DNA from: SM1-46 sp002451215
GTDB lineage: Bacteria > Pseudomonadota > Gammaproteobacteria > Acidiferrobacterales > Sulfurifustaceae
Reading direction: 5' to 3'
NCBI GenBank assembly: GCA_002451215.1
Contig: DKBM01000078.1
Location: forward strand, 1 to 19,690
Length of the DNA stretch: 19,690 nucleotides
The notes beneath the pieces were generated by a model. It was not told where the DNA came from. It made no database searches and was given only the letters and a program-made list of their open reading frames with translations. The number at the start of each line of letters is the position of its first letter. The stretch's first letter is position 1. Shown piece by piece: positions 8,103 to 17,080 of the stretch. Made by a program: the position numbers and the translations under genes.

Positions 8103-11100
8103 CTATTGCAGATGACCGCGTGCGAGCAGCGTCTCGATGTTCTTGACGAGGTCTTCTTCCTGATAGGGCTTTGACATGTAAACATCCACGCCCAGGTCGA
8201 AGGCCTTCTGGCGGTGCTTGGCACCGGCACGCGAAGTGATCATGATGATTGGCACGTGCTTGAGTCCGCTTTCGGAGCGCACGCGACTCGTCAGCTCGTA
8301 GCCATCCATGCGTGGCATCTCGATATCGACCAGCATTAGGTCTGGCACGCGCTCGCGCAGCTGCTCGACAGCATCGATACCATCCTTTGCCACCATCACC
8401 TCGTAACCACGCTTCTGCAGGTGCTTGCTCGTGACTTTGCGAACGGTGAGCGAATCGTCCACCACCATCACGGTCGGATGTTCCTTTTCCGCTGGCGCGG
8501 CGGCCACCGGCTGCTGAATCTGGTGTCCTACCCGTAGCGTGTCCTCGCGGAACCACAGCCCCGGAACATCGAGAATCAGGATCACGCGACCGTCGCCGAG
8601 GATGGTCGCGCCGCCCAACCCCTTGATCTCCGCGAGTTGCGGCCCGAGTGGCTTGATCACCACTTCGCGCGTGCCGCCGAGCCCGTCCACCTGCATCGCG
8701 ACTTCGCGGGTACCAGTGCGCGCCAGCAACACGGGCACCTTCTTGCCGTTGACCGGCGCCGGCGATGCCACACCGAGGCGCGTCGCGAGGCTCATGTAGG
8801 GGTAGACCTGATCGTTCCAGTTGAGCAGTGGATTCTTGCCGACCGATATGGCGTGCAACTGCTCGACCGGGTACTCGATGATATTGGCCACCGAGGCGAG
8901 CGGCACGGCGAACTGCTGGTCGCCGACGTAGACCATGAGTGCCTGCGCGATCGAGAGCGTGAGCGGCAAGCGGATGGTGAACGTTGTGCCGACTCCATGC
9001 TGGGTATCGACCGTCATGGTGCCGCCGAGCTGCTTCACCTCGGTATGCACGACGTCCATGCCCACACCGCGTCCCGACAAGTGGGTAATCTTCTCGGCAG
9101 TCGAGAATCCCGGCATCAGGATGAACTGGACAAGTTCATCCTCGGCGAGGTTGGCATCCGCGGTAATCAATTCGCGCTCGATCGCCTTCTTGCGAATCGC
9201 ATCGGTGTTGAGGCCGCCTCCGTCGTCCGAGAAGCGCAGCACGATTTCGCTGCCCTCCTGGGCGGTGGCAACCGTGATCTTGCCGGTCACGGGCTTGCCG
9301 CGCTTGCGCCGCTCCGACTCAGGCTCGATACCGTGATCGATGCTGTTGCGGATCATGTGCTCGAAGGGACCGACTATGCGTTCGAGCACATTTCGATCGA
9401 CTTCCACGTCCGCGCCGGTGAGATCGAGTTCGACCCGTTTGCCGAGTTCGCGCGCCGTCTGGCGCACGATGTGGCGCAAACGACCGGCCTGCGTCGAGAA
9501 GGCCACCATGCGCGTACGCATGAGACCTTCCTGCAGGTCGGTATTGATGCGCGCTTGCTGGGCAAGCGTCGTCTCCGCCACACCAATGAAATTGCCCAGA
9601 TTGATCTGGATGGTGGAAAGATCGTGCAGGCTCTCGGTCAGGCTGCGCGAGAGCTGCTGCAGGCGCGAGAAGCGGTCAAACTCGAGCGGGTCAAAGTCGG
9701 TGCGACCACCCGCCATCTGGCTCTCGGCGCGATACAGGATCTGCGACTCGGACTGGATTTCCAGCTCGCGCAACTGGTCGCGAAAGCGCGAAACGTTGCG
9801 CGACAACTCCCCGAGGTTGTCGCGGAAGCCGTAGATCTGCTGCTCCATGCGGGCACGGGCAATGGATACTTCGCCGGCATAATTGACGAGTTCATTGAGG
9901 AGATTGGTGTTGACGCGGATCTGACCGCGCCGCTCCATGGTGGATGGCCAAGCTGCGCCCTCTTCCCCTGTCTCGTCGCGGCGCTCGTCCGGAGGCTCCG
10001 CAAGCGTAACGTTGCTTGCTGCAGTCGACGCGACCGCTGCTTCTGGTACCTCTTCCCGCCGTCTTTCGCGCGGCACCATCTCGGCTGCCGCCGGCTCGGG
10101 GCTGCGCGCTGCTGGCACGGTCGGTTCGACTGCGCGCGGGGCCGTTGCCGGCGCTGGCGCAGCGCGCACTTCCGTCGCCGGGGCAGGCGTGACGGCGCGC
10201 GCCGGTGGCGGCACGGGCTCGCCCACAATCCAGGCCTGCAGGCGCGCATTCAGGTTCTGTCCGCTTGGCACCGGGCGACCGGCCTGGATGCGATCAAGCA
10301 TGGTCACCAACAGGTCATGCGCCTCATCGAGCGTATCGAAAAGATCGGCACTTACGCTGATCTTTCCATCTTCGACGAGCTTCAGCGCACTCTCGGTATT
10401 GTGGGCAAGTTCGCCCATGATCATCGCGCCGGCCATGCGGGCGCCACCCTTAAGAGTATGCAGCGCACGCTTGAGCTCGAGAACGTTTGAGCGTTCATCG
10501 GGTCGGGCACGCCAGTGCGTCAGCGATTCATCGACGACGCTCAGAATATCGACCGCTTCTTCCTGAAAGATCTCCAGCAGCTCCGGGTCGAGCTGTTCGG
10601 TTATCTCGGTGTCCTCGGATACCGCAACCTGCGCGCGAGGCACGGGCTCCGGCGCACGCGCAACAGGCGGCTCGCTGCGTGCCACCGTCTCGCGGAAGGA
10701 TGCCACTGGCGGCGCGGATGGCTCTTTGTCGGGCTCCACTTCCGGACGTTCCGCAATGAACTCGGCCGACTTGGGCTCCGGGGCCGGCGCCGGGCCCGCT
10801 GGGGGGCGCATCGGCGCGGCACTCGGCGCGCGTGCCGGCTCGGCGTGAGCGTTCGCTGCCACCGACTCGTCATGAAAGGCACGTGCGATTTCGTCAAAAC
10901 GCGAACGAAGCGCGCCGGCGTCGCCTGGCGCTCCGTTAAGTGCCGCGACCAGATCGGAGACCGTGGCCTCGAGCTGAGCGACAAGTTCGATCTGGTGGCT
11001 ATCCAGCGGAACCTGTTGGGTCTGCAAAGAATGAAACAATCGCTCGGCCTCGGCGCAGGCGCCAACCATCATCTGGATGTCAAGCGAGCGTGCGTTGCCA

Positions 11101-13823
11101 GCCAGGGTATGGGTGGCCCGGAAAAGCGCCTGCGTCACCAGACACGCCGAGCCGGCCGCCCGGCAGGCCGCAATTTCATTGCGCAGTGTCTCAAGGTGTC
11201 CGCGTGCCTCGTTGGTGAAGATCTCAAGCAGCGTGCCGTCGAGCTGCGGCAAGCCCGCGCTTCGGGAAGGGGATGCTGCTACTCGCGCGGGTGCGGCTAC
11301 TGATACCGGTGATGCGGACGGCGCCGTTGGCGGCTCGCCGCCCGCAAAGGCCCAGGCCTCCTCGCGCATGCCTTCGACATCCGCGGTCGGCGGGGTGCCG
11401 CTTTCGAGCTCGTCGACCAGCTGCGGGATGGCATCCTGCGCACGGCCCACCAGATCGATGATGCGCGGATCGAAGGCAATCTTGCCATCGCGCACCTTGT
11501 TCAACAGATTCTCGATTGCCCATGCGAACTCGGCGATGGTGCTCGCGCCGACCATGCGCCCGCTGCCCTTGATCGTGTGGTAACCACGGCGCAACTCTGT
11601 CAGGGATGCAGCGTTCTCGTGGTTGTTGCGCCAGACCTCAAATTCCTTGCTGATGTTGTTGAAGACGTCACGCGCATCCTCGATAAAGATTTGCATGATT
11701 TCTTCATCGGCAGCTTCCGGAGGAGGCGTCTTGGCCGCCGATGGCGTGGGCGTCGCGCGGACTGGGGTCGGGGCCGGCGCGGCAGCCGGCGCGAGCTGCC
11801 GGCCAACCAGGTCGATCAGCGTCTGCAGCGACTGGCGCAACATCTGATCGATCTCGTCGCTCAGCTCCGCGGCGCCATCGCTTACCAGCCGGATGAGGTT
11901 AGCCGTTTCGTCGCCAATCTTGGCGATCTTGTCCTCGCCCTGGCGGCGGGCAATCTGCGCCAGCTCGACAAGTGCCTGCTGGGTGCGACCGCGGGCCGAG
12001 TCATTCGAGGGATCCTGCAACCAGCTCTCGAGACCGTGGCGCACACGCGTGACCAGCGCAGGGGCATCCGCCGGCGACTGCGCCTCCGCCGCATTGAGCG
12101 AGGCCTCCATGTCCTCGATCGCCCCCTCGATAAGTCCTTCGAGGTTCTGGCGACCGGCTTTCAAGCCGTCGAGATAGGCACCGATGGTACCAATACAGAC
12201 GGCGAGCGCATCAAGCACTGCGCCGGTCGGCACGAGAGCCTGTGCGCGTATTTCCTCAACGTGGGTGCGCGCGACGTCCGCGAGCTGCGCCGCCTGCTCC
12301 TGATTCAGGATTTGCATCGCGCCCTGGATCTGCGCGAGCAAGCCCGGCACTTCATCCAGCTGGGAGAGACGCGTGGTATCTGTGGCGAACGCCTCGAGCA
12401 ACTCCTCGATGCGCGTCAGGTTCACGCCGACCTCGCCACCGACGACACCGACCAGTTGGCGGAACTCATGCTCGGTGAGATCGGCGTCGCTCACTTCGAT
12501 GCCGCTGGGCGCCAACCCTCCCCCCTCCGGCGCATAGAAGGCTCGCAGCCGGGCAATAGCCTGGTCGATCTGGCCGCGCCATTCTGCCGGCGAGTACTGC
12601 ATCTCGCGCGCGCTGTTTTCAACCAATACCAGTGCCTGCGCCATGGGCATCGAGGCGTCCGCTGGCTCCTCGAGCCGCTGTTCCATGATCGCGCGACAGG
12701 TCTCGAGCAACGCGTCAACCAGCTCCTTGAGCGGCGGCACCCCGAGCATATCGAGCGTTCCGGTCATCTTGCTCAGGAGATCGAGCAGTTGCTCGAGCGC
12801 ACTTTCGTCGGGCTGTTGCGGATCGAAATAGCTCGACAACAGATCCTGCGCGGTCTCGATTTCCTTGCCGAGCGCGCTCGCGACTGAGGCCAGCACCTCG
12901 GGGGTGGGGAGAGAAGTTCCCTGTATGCTGCTCGGGGCAAGCAAAGCGTCGAGTTCGAAGGCCTGCTTGAGCTGGGTAACACGCTCACCGCCGGAACTCG
13001 CCTGCGCCACCTCATAGAGCAGGCCGCGCGCTATTTCCTCGCTGGACTTGCGCAACGCGGTCTTGTCACCACCGTCAATAATCTTCTTGATCTGCTGGTC
13101 AAGACGGGCGAAATACTTCTTGCGCTCCGGCGTCGGCTCGAGCCCCCCGTCGAGGAGTCCCTCCACCATGCCGCCGGCGATCCAAAAAAGCTGCTCCAGC
13201 GCGCCGACTGGTGCCTGGCTCCGCAGTTCGTCGAAAAACTCAGCGATGCGCGCGAGCGGCGAGGTGTTGGTGGGGTCGCGCAGCCACTCGAGCAGTGCGC
13301 CCTGGAACAGCCCCCGCAACGGGCGCGCCAGCGCCTGGTAGTCGACGTCCGAGGCGCGCTCGGCACCGGTACTCGGTGGACGCACTGACATGTCTGGCGC
13401 AAAAAGATCGAGCGCCGAGATTGGCTCGGCCTGGCGGACCGCACGCATCTCGTTGAGCAGCTCGATGTGCTTGAGTGGCGCATCGCGCTGCCCCACCTGC
13501 AGGCGCGCCAGATGATCGGGCAGCAGCAGGATACCGCGCGTCAGAACCTCAAGATTTTCAGAACTTGCTTCGGCCTGGTCGTTGAGAATGGCCTCCGCGA
13601 GCTGCTCAACCTCGCGCGCCAGCATTGCAGCGCCATCAAGTTCCACCATGAGCAATGTGCCCACGACCTGATGCAGGTGCGTGACACAGAAGCGCAGCCG
13701 GGTCTTGTCCCCGGTATTCTCGCTGAACGACTCGAGCGCGAGGCGCGCCTGCTTGAGGGTCTCGTCGATCTCGTGCTTGACCCAGCCAAGCGTGGACGGA
13801 TCGACTTTGGATTGAGTGCTCAT
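8103..13823 (-). CDS. chpA: Hybrid CheA-like histidine kinase of the type IV pilus Chp system
   Basis: ChpA is the central kinase of the Chp pathway; it phosphorylates PilG and PilH to control twitching motility. The protein has 1906 residues, shorter than Pseudomonas ChpA (about 2470). The N-terminal 650 residues are mostly helical, with degenerate phosphotransfer-like segments such as HLHQVVGTLLMVE near residue 50. Three canonical Hpt sites follow: YHTIKGSGRM (His749), THTLAGNARS (His905) and LHTLKGGARM (His1122), joined by Ala/Pro-rich linkers. A dimerisation helix (about 1300-1380) precedes the ATPase domain, with the N-box around Asn1493 and DDGGG at 1533-1537. A CheW domain spans roughly 1625-1765. 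A receiver domain (about 1780-1900) has VVDD, phospho-acceptor Asp1833 and a late KPY lysine. The ATG at 13821-13823 lies 91 bases after pilJ, just past a strong hairpin. Confidence 0.96.
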   Translation of the reverse strand: MSTQSKVDPSTLGWVKHEIDETLKQARLALESFSENTGDKTRLRFCVTHLHQVVGTLLMVELDGAAMLAREVEQLAEAILNDQAEASSENLEVLTRGILLLPDHLARLQVGQRDAPLKHIELLNEMRAVRQAEPISALDLFAPDMSVRPPSTGAERASDVDYQALARPLRGLFQGALLEWLRDPTNTSPLARIAEFFDELRSQAPVGALEQLFWIAGGMVEGLLDGGLEPTPERKKYFARLDQQIKKIIDGGDKTALRKSSEEIARGLLYEVAQASSGGERVTQLKQAFELDALLAPSSIQGTSLPTPEVLASVASALGKEIETAQDLLSSYFDPQQPDESALEQLLDLLSKMTGTLDMLGVPPLKELVDALLETCRAIMEQRLEEPADASMPMAQALVLVENSAREMQYSPAEWRGQIDQAIARLRAFYAPEGGGLAPSGIEVSDADLTEHEFRQLVGVVGGEVGVNLTRIEELLEAFATDTTRLSQLDEVPGLLAQIQGAMQILNQEQAAQLADVARTHVEEIRAQALVPTGAVLDALAVCIGTIGAYLDGLKAGRQNLEGLIEGAIEDMEASLNAAEAQSPADAPALVTRVRHGLESWLQDPSNDSARGRTQQALVELAQIARRQGEDKIAKIGDETANLIRLVSDGAAELSDEIDQMLRQSLQTLIDLVGRQLAPAAAPAPTPVRATPTPSAAKTPPPEAADEEIMQIFIEDARDVFNNISKEFEVWRNNHENAASLTELRRGYHTIKGSGRMVGASTIAEFAWAIENLLNKVRDGKIAFDPRIIDLVGRAQDAIPQLVDELESGTPPTADVEGMREEAWAFAGGEPPTAPSASPVSVAAPARVAASPSRSAGLPQLDGTLLEIFTNEARGHLETLRNEIAACRAAGSACLVTQALFRATHTLAGNARSLDIQMMVGACAEAERLFHSLQTQQVPLDSHQIELVAQLEATVSDLVAALNGAPGDAGALRSRFDEIARAFHDESVAANAHAEPARAPSAAPMRPPAGPAPAPEPKSAEFIAERPEVEPDKEPSAPPVASFRETVARSEPPVARAPEPVPRAQVAVSEDTEITEQLDPELLEIFQEEAVDILSVVDESLTHWRARPDERSNVLELKRALHTLKGGARMAGAMIMGELAHNTESALKLVEDGKISVSADLFDTLDEAHDLLVTMLDRIQAGRPVPSGQNLNARLQAWIVGEPVPPPARAVTPAPATEVRAAPAPATAPRAVEPTVPAARSPEPAAAEMVPRERRREEVPEAAVASTAASNVTLAEPPDERRDETGEEGAAWPSTMERRGQIRVNTNLLNELVNYAGEVSIARARMEQQIYGFRDNLGELSRNVSRFRDQLRELEIQSESQILYRAESQMAGGRTDFDPLEFDRFSRLQQLSRSLTESLHDLSTIQINLGNFIGVAETTLAQQARINTDLQEGLMRTRMVAFSTQAGRLRHIVRQTARELGKRVELDLTGADVEVDRNVLERIVGPFEHMIRNSIDHGIEPESERRKRGKPVTGKITVATAQEGSEIVLRFSDDGGGLNTDAIRKKAIERELITADANLAEDELVQFILMPGFSTAEKITHLSGRGVGMDVVHTEVKQLGGTMTVDTQHGVGTTFTIRLPLTLSIAQALMVYVGDQQFAVPLASVANIIEYPVEQLHAISVGKNPLLNWNDQVYPYMSLATRLGVASPAPVNGKKVPVLLARTGTREVAMQVDGLGGTREVVIKPLGPQLAEIKGLGGATILGDGRVILILDVPGLWFREDTLRVGHQIQQPVAAAPAEKEHPTVMVVDDSLTVRKVTSKHLQKRGYEVMVAKDGIDAVEQLRERVPDLMLVDIEMPRMDGYELTSRVRSESGLKHVPIIMITSRAGAKHRQKAFDLGVDVYMSKPYQEEDLVKNIETLLARGHLQ

Positions 13824-13837
13824 GGCCGTAACAACCT

Positions 13838-13881
13838 CGGGTCACGCCGGCGCGCCTGATGCGCGCATCCTGCGTGACCCG
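13838..13881 (-). repeat. Strong hairpin between pilJ and chpA
   Basis: CGGGTCACGC (13838-13847) and GCGTGACCCG (13872-13881) are perfectly complementary over 10 bases. Inside them GCGCGC (13850-13855) pairs with GCGCGC (13861-13866) around a 5-base loop, giving a two-tier hairpin. On the transcribed strand the outer stem ends directly before AGG, the only ribosome-site-like bases upstream of the chpA ATG. No T-tract follows. It could control chpA translation, act as a processing or stability element, or partly stop polymerase. Confidence 0.65.
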
Positions 13882-13914
13882 TCCCGTGATGCGGGCGCCG
13901 GTTCAAGCAGCTCC

Positions 13915-16041
13915 TCAGGCCGGCAGCTTGAAGCCCGCCACCGAAGCCTGCAGCTCGCGCGCCAGGTCCGAGAGCTTGCCAATCGATTCCGCCGCCTGGC
14001 GGGTACCCGCGCTGGTGAGAGTCGTCGTCTCCTGAATTTTGGTCATATTGGTCGTGATGTCGGTCGCCGACTCGGACTGGCGATGCGCGTCACGGGCGAT
14101 GTTAACGATCAGGCTTGAGAGCTGTTCGGACACTGATTCGATCTCACCGAGCGCCTGACCGGCGGCGTCGGCAAGGCGCGTGGCCTCGACCACGCCGTTG
14201 GTCGCCTGCTCCATCGAGGCCACCGCTTCGTTGGTGTCAGCCTGAATCGTCTTCACCAGATCGCCGATCTGCTTGGTCGCCTCCGCGGAACGTTCCGCGA
14301 GGCGCTGCACTTCGTCCGCGACCACCGCGAAGCCGCGACCCGCTTCACCCGCCATGGCTGCCTGAATGGCGGCATTCAGCGAGAGAATGTTGGTCTGCTC
14401 GGCAATATCATTGATAAGTTCGACGATTTCACCGATCTGCTGGGACGACTCACCGAGACGCTTGATTCGCTTCGCCGTCTCCTGAATCTGCTCGCGCATC
14501 TCGTCCATGCCTCGGATCGTGTCCTGCACCGCCTGCGCGCCACGCTTGGCGGTGGCCACCGAACCCTGCGCCACTTCGGCGGAGCGCTCGGCCGACTTGG
14601 ACATGTCTTCCATCGAGCGCGCCATGGTCATCATCTTGCCCGTGGCCTCGGTGATCTGGGCGGCCTGGCGCAGCGCCGCCTCGGTCAGCTCGGTAGCCGT
14701 CTGACGGCTGTTCTCGGAAGCAACTGCCACTTGCGAAGCCGCGTTCTTGATGCGCGATACCAGGCTGCGCATTTCGCGTACCGCATAATTGATCGAGTCC
14801 GCGATCGCGCCCGTAATCTGCTCGGTCACCTCCGGCTGAATAGTGAGGTCACCGTCGGCAAGGTCGCCCATTTCGTCGAGCAGCTTGAGAATCGAGTCCT
14901 GCGTGGTACGGTTCTGCTCGGCGCTCTCAGATGCACGACGACGCGCGTCGCTCACAAGCTTGTAGGCGAACAACAGGAAGAAGAACATCGAGGCAACACC
15001 CGCGCCGATGATCGCCACCTGCAGGCCGGCGCGCTCGACGCCGAGACCGGTGTAACCCTCAACCAGCTCGCGCGACTTCTTGAGCAACGGATCAGACTGC
15101 TCGAATACGTTCTGGCTCGCGCGCTGCGAGACGAACAGCTCGGCCGCGCTACCGAGAATGCCTTCAATGTGCCCGTTGATCTGGCCGAAGATGGTGGCCG
15201 ATTCATCGAGCTTCGGGGCCAGCGACTTCGGCAGCACCTTGCGCAGTTCCGCCTCGGATGCCTTGAAGAGCTTGGCATCCTTGCCGAACTGCGCCGCGGC
15301 CACCGCCGCTTCATTGCCGCCCTGCGAGAACAGGTTCACGTCCTTCGCAATGCGCTGCGAGAGCATGCCCTGGCGGGAGGCGAGGTAGAGATGCTGCTGT
15401 TTCATGCCTGCGCTAGCACCCATTTCCACGATTTCGTCGGAGATGGCAAGTAGCAGCGGCGAAAGCTGGTTAATGGCGAGCACGTGATCGTGCATCGCGA
15501 ACAGCGCCTTTTCCTGACCGAGAATCTGGTCGACCTGGGCGCGCACCCCTTCGCCGGGCTTCGGGCCCCAGAGCTTGATGACTTCCCTGAGCTGCTTGTC
15601 AGCGATTTCCGGCGGGCTCGCGGGGACGCCTTGTGCCGGGTTACCGTTTCTCAGGCCGGTCACGATCTGATCAAAACGATCGCGCGACTCCTTGAGCGTC
15701 TTGAAGGCCACCGCCTGACCAAGCACCGATTCGCGCGCGTCCTTGGCGAGGCGCTGCGAGAGCATGAGGAGCTGCGACGACTGCTCGATGTACTTGGACT
15801 CCTTCTCGGTTCGCTGCGCGTTCAGCACGAGAAAACCGACCAGGAACATGAGCGAGACCAACATGCCGATGAGTAGCACTGGCAGGCTGGTGATCACTCC
15901 CAGTGCGCCGCCCGAGAAGCTCGGCAACGCAAAGCGCCCGGACTTCTGGATGTCGACGAAATCCTCGCCGGCAATACGATCGCCCGCGAGGTCGATTATG
16001 TCCTCGGACGGTTGATCAATCAGGTTGCCTTTCTTGGCCAT
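13915..16041 (-). CDS. pilJ: Type IV pilus methyl-accepting chemoreceptor PilJ
   Basis: PilJ is the membrane receptor that feeds the Chp pathway. It has 708 residues. After a 45-residue cytoplasmic N-terminus, transmembrane segment 1 lies at about 47-73 (VITSLPVLLIGMLVSLMFLV). A periplasmic region of about 260 residues shows repeated QLLMLSQRLAKD- and QGMLSQRIAKDV-like helices typical of the PilJ sensor domain. Transmembrane segment 2 is near residues 338-361 (VAIIGAGVASMFFFLLFAYK), followed by a HAMP-like linker. The cytoplasmic coiled-coil signalling domain has the hallmark tip NAAIQAAMAGEAGRGFAVV near 553-572. The C-terminus has no CheR-docking pentapeptide. GAGGT precedes the ATG at 16039-16041. 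It lies between pilI and chpA on the same strand. Identification is firm. Confidence 0.96.
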   Translation of the reverse strand: MAKKGNLIDQPSEDIIDLAGDRIAGEDFVDIQKSGRFALPSFSGGALGVITSLPVLLIGMLVSLMFLVGFLVLNAQRTEKESKYIEQSSQLLMLSQRLAKDARESVLGQAVAFKTLKESRDRFDQIVTGLRNGNPAQGVPASPPEIADKQLREVIKLWGPKPGEGVRAQVDQILGQEKALFAMHDHVLAINQLSPLLLAISDEIVEMGASAGMKQQHLYLASRQGMLSQRIAKDVNLFSQGGNEAAVAAAQFGKDAKLFKASEAELRKVLPKSLAPKLDESATIFGQINGHIEGILGSAAELFVSQRASQNVFEQSDPLLKKSRELVEGYTGLGVERAGLQVAIIGAGVASMFFFLLFAYKLVSDARRRASESAEQNRTTQDSILKLLDEMGDLADGDLTIQPEVTEQITGAIADSINYAVREMRSLVSRIKNAASQVAVASENSRQTATELTEAALRQAAQITEATGKMMTMARSMEDMSKSAERSAEVAQGSVATAKRGAQAVQDTIRGMDEMREQIQETAKRIKRLGESSQQIGEIVELINDIAEQTNILSLNAAIQAAMAGEAGRGFAVVADEVQRLAERSAEATKQIGDLVKTIQADTNEAVASMEQATNGVVEATRLADAAGQALGEIESVSEQLSSLIVNIARDAHRQSESATDITTNMTKIQETTTLTSAGTRQAAESIGKLSDLARELQASVAGFKLPA

Positions 16042-16095
16042 GACTTTTTACCTCGCGCTCTTTCAGGTCCGGTGGGACCCAGTGTTAAGTTTGTT

Positions 16096-16104
16096 AAAAA
16101 AAAA
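16096..16104 (-). promoter_or_regulatory. T9 tract between pilI and pilJ
   Basis: The plus strand carries nine A residues, read as nine U residues in the operon transcript. The tract begins nine bases after the pilI stop codon and 55 bases before pilJ. No strong stem precedes it, so it is not a standard intrinsic terminator. A small hairpin (GGTCC/GGACC at 16066-16079) lies between it and pilJ. It may be a partial attenuator or part of a promoter; the function is inferred. Confidence 0.35.
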
Positions 16105-16113
16105 CCCTTTCGA

Positions 16114-16656
16114 TCAGGCCGCCACGTGCCGAAACGTCAGGCTGTCAGCCAGCGACTTCATGTCGAACACCCCCCACAGCACGTTGTCCCGCAGGAACGC
16201 GCCAGTGAGGTGCGCCAGCACCGGATCGTCGAGGCCACCCAAATTCTGGCGCTCGACCTCCGGGTCAAAGTGGCGCAATCCCAGCACCTCGTTGACCAGC
16301 AACGCGGCGTGCAGCCCCGGCATGTTCATCACCAGCAACCGCGCGCGGTCATCGACGAACACCGACGGTTTGCCAAAATACTCTGGCAGATCCACGATCG
16401 TGATCAGGTTGCCGCGCACATTCGCGACACCCTTTACCCACGACTTTACCCCTGGCACCAGCGTCGACTGTGGCGCCGGCAATACTTCCAGCACCTGATC
16501 GAGCGGCGCGACCAGCATCATGTCGGCCAACCGAAACGCCACGCCCGACCACAGTACCGCCGCCTCAACTTCCTGCGGTAACGCGGGGGCCTGCGCCACG
16601 CTCTCCTGCTGCATGCTGCGCAGGAGCGCCAACGGATCCTGTCTGGCCGGCGACAT
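16114..16656 (-). CDS. pilI: CheW-like adaptor PilI
   Basis: PilI bridges the PilJ receptor and the ChpA kinase. The 180-residue product carries one CheW domain from about residue 35 onward, seen in GVAFRLADMMLVAPLDQVLEVL, VKGVANVRGNLITIVDLPEYFG and LLVMNMPGLHAALLVNEVLGL. This matches the CheW pattern of a strand, a conserved V-x-N-V-R-G-N-L turn, and a second barrel. The start is either the ATG at 16654-16656, which shares one base with the pilH stop (TGATG), or the GTG directly before it, which overlaps by four bases. Either way translation is coupled to pilH. The N-terminal 30 residues (MSPARQDPLALLRSMQQE) match the usual short helical lead of PilI. Order pilH-pilI-pilJ supports the name. 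Confidence 0.92.
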   Translation of the reverse strand: MSPARQDPLALLRSMQQESVAQAPALPQEVEAAVLWSGVAFRLADMMLVAPLDQVLEVLPAPQSTLVPGVKSWVKGVANVRGNLITIVDLPEYFGKPSVFVDDRARLLVMNMPGLHAALLVNEVLGLRHFDPEVERQNLGGLDDPVLAHLTGAFLRDNVLWGVFDMKSLADSLTFRHVAA

Positions 16657-17018
16657 CACAGACCCTTGATCTTCTCCATGAGCGCTCTTTCAGTCACCGG
16701 TTTGACGATGTAGTCCTTCGCGCCCTGGCGCAGGCCCCAGGCCTTGTCCGTTTCCTGACCCTTGGTTGAACAGATAATCACCGGGATCCCGGACGTGTCG
16801 GGGTCCTTTGATATAGCGCGCGTCGCCTCGAAGCCACTCATGCCCGGCATCACAATATCCATCAGAATCAGATCGGGCTTGGCCTGCTTGGCCTTGCTAA
16901 TGCCGTCCTCACCTGTGGTCGCGGTGCTCACAGTGAAGCCGTTCTTCTTGAGGATCTCCACGATGAGATGCTGATCCGTGGGAGAGTCGTCCACCACCAG
17001 CACGTTCTTAATCGCCAT
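16656..17018 (-). CDS. pilH: Type IV pilus response regulator PilH
   Basis: This is a stand-alone receiver domain of 120 residues that accepts phosphate from ChpA. The acidic pair is in VLVVDDSPTDQH (Asp10, Asp11), the phospho-acceptor is Asp54 in LILMDIVMPGMSGFEATR, the conserved Thr/Ser is in IICSTKGQETDK, and the lysine is in YIVKPVTERAL. The strings MDIVMPG and KGQETDKAWGLRQGAKDY closely resemble Pseudomonas PilH and separate it from PilG. There is no output domain. In Pseudomonas PilH is linked to pilus retraction or acts as a phosphate sink; that role is carried over by homology. GGAG lies 7 bases before the ATG. Its stop overlaps the pilI start, and a 62-base spacer with a hairpin separates it from pilG. 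Confidence 0.94.
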   Translation of the reverse strand: MAIKNVLVVDDSPTDQHLIVEILKKNGFTVSTATTGEDGISKAKQAKPDLILMDIVMPGMSGFEATRAISKDPDTSGIPVIICSTKGQETDKAWGLRQGAKDYIVKPVTERALMEKIKGL

Positions 17019-17065
17019 GTGCCTGCTCCGTTTCCGTGTGTACTGTGTTCTGAAGGTTGTTGGTG

Positions 17066-17080
17066 CCGCGCAGCGCGCGG
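17066..17080 (-). repeat. GC hairpin directly after pilG
   Basis: CCGCGC (17066-17071) and GCGCGG (17075-17080) pair perfectly over six bases around a three-base loop. The hairpin directly abuts the pilG stop codon (17081-17083). No T-tract follows, so read-through into pilH is expected. It may slow 3' decay of the pilG segment or lower downstream transcription. Confidence 0.45.

Noticed and set aside
8637..12887. Very long open frames on the plus strand opposite chpA (617 and 436 codons)
   Set aside because: They are exactly antisense to a clearly recognisable kinase, rich in Arg, His and Leu, lack any known domain, and are expected from codon bias in GC-rich DNA.
16012..16581. 189-codon plus-strand frame opposite pilI
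   Set aside because: Antisense to a recognisable CheW-domain gene; composition is Arg/His/Gln-rich with no domain.
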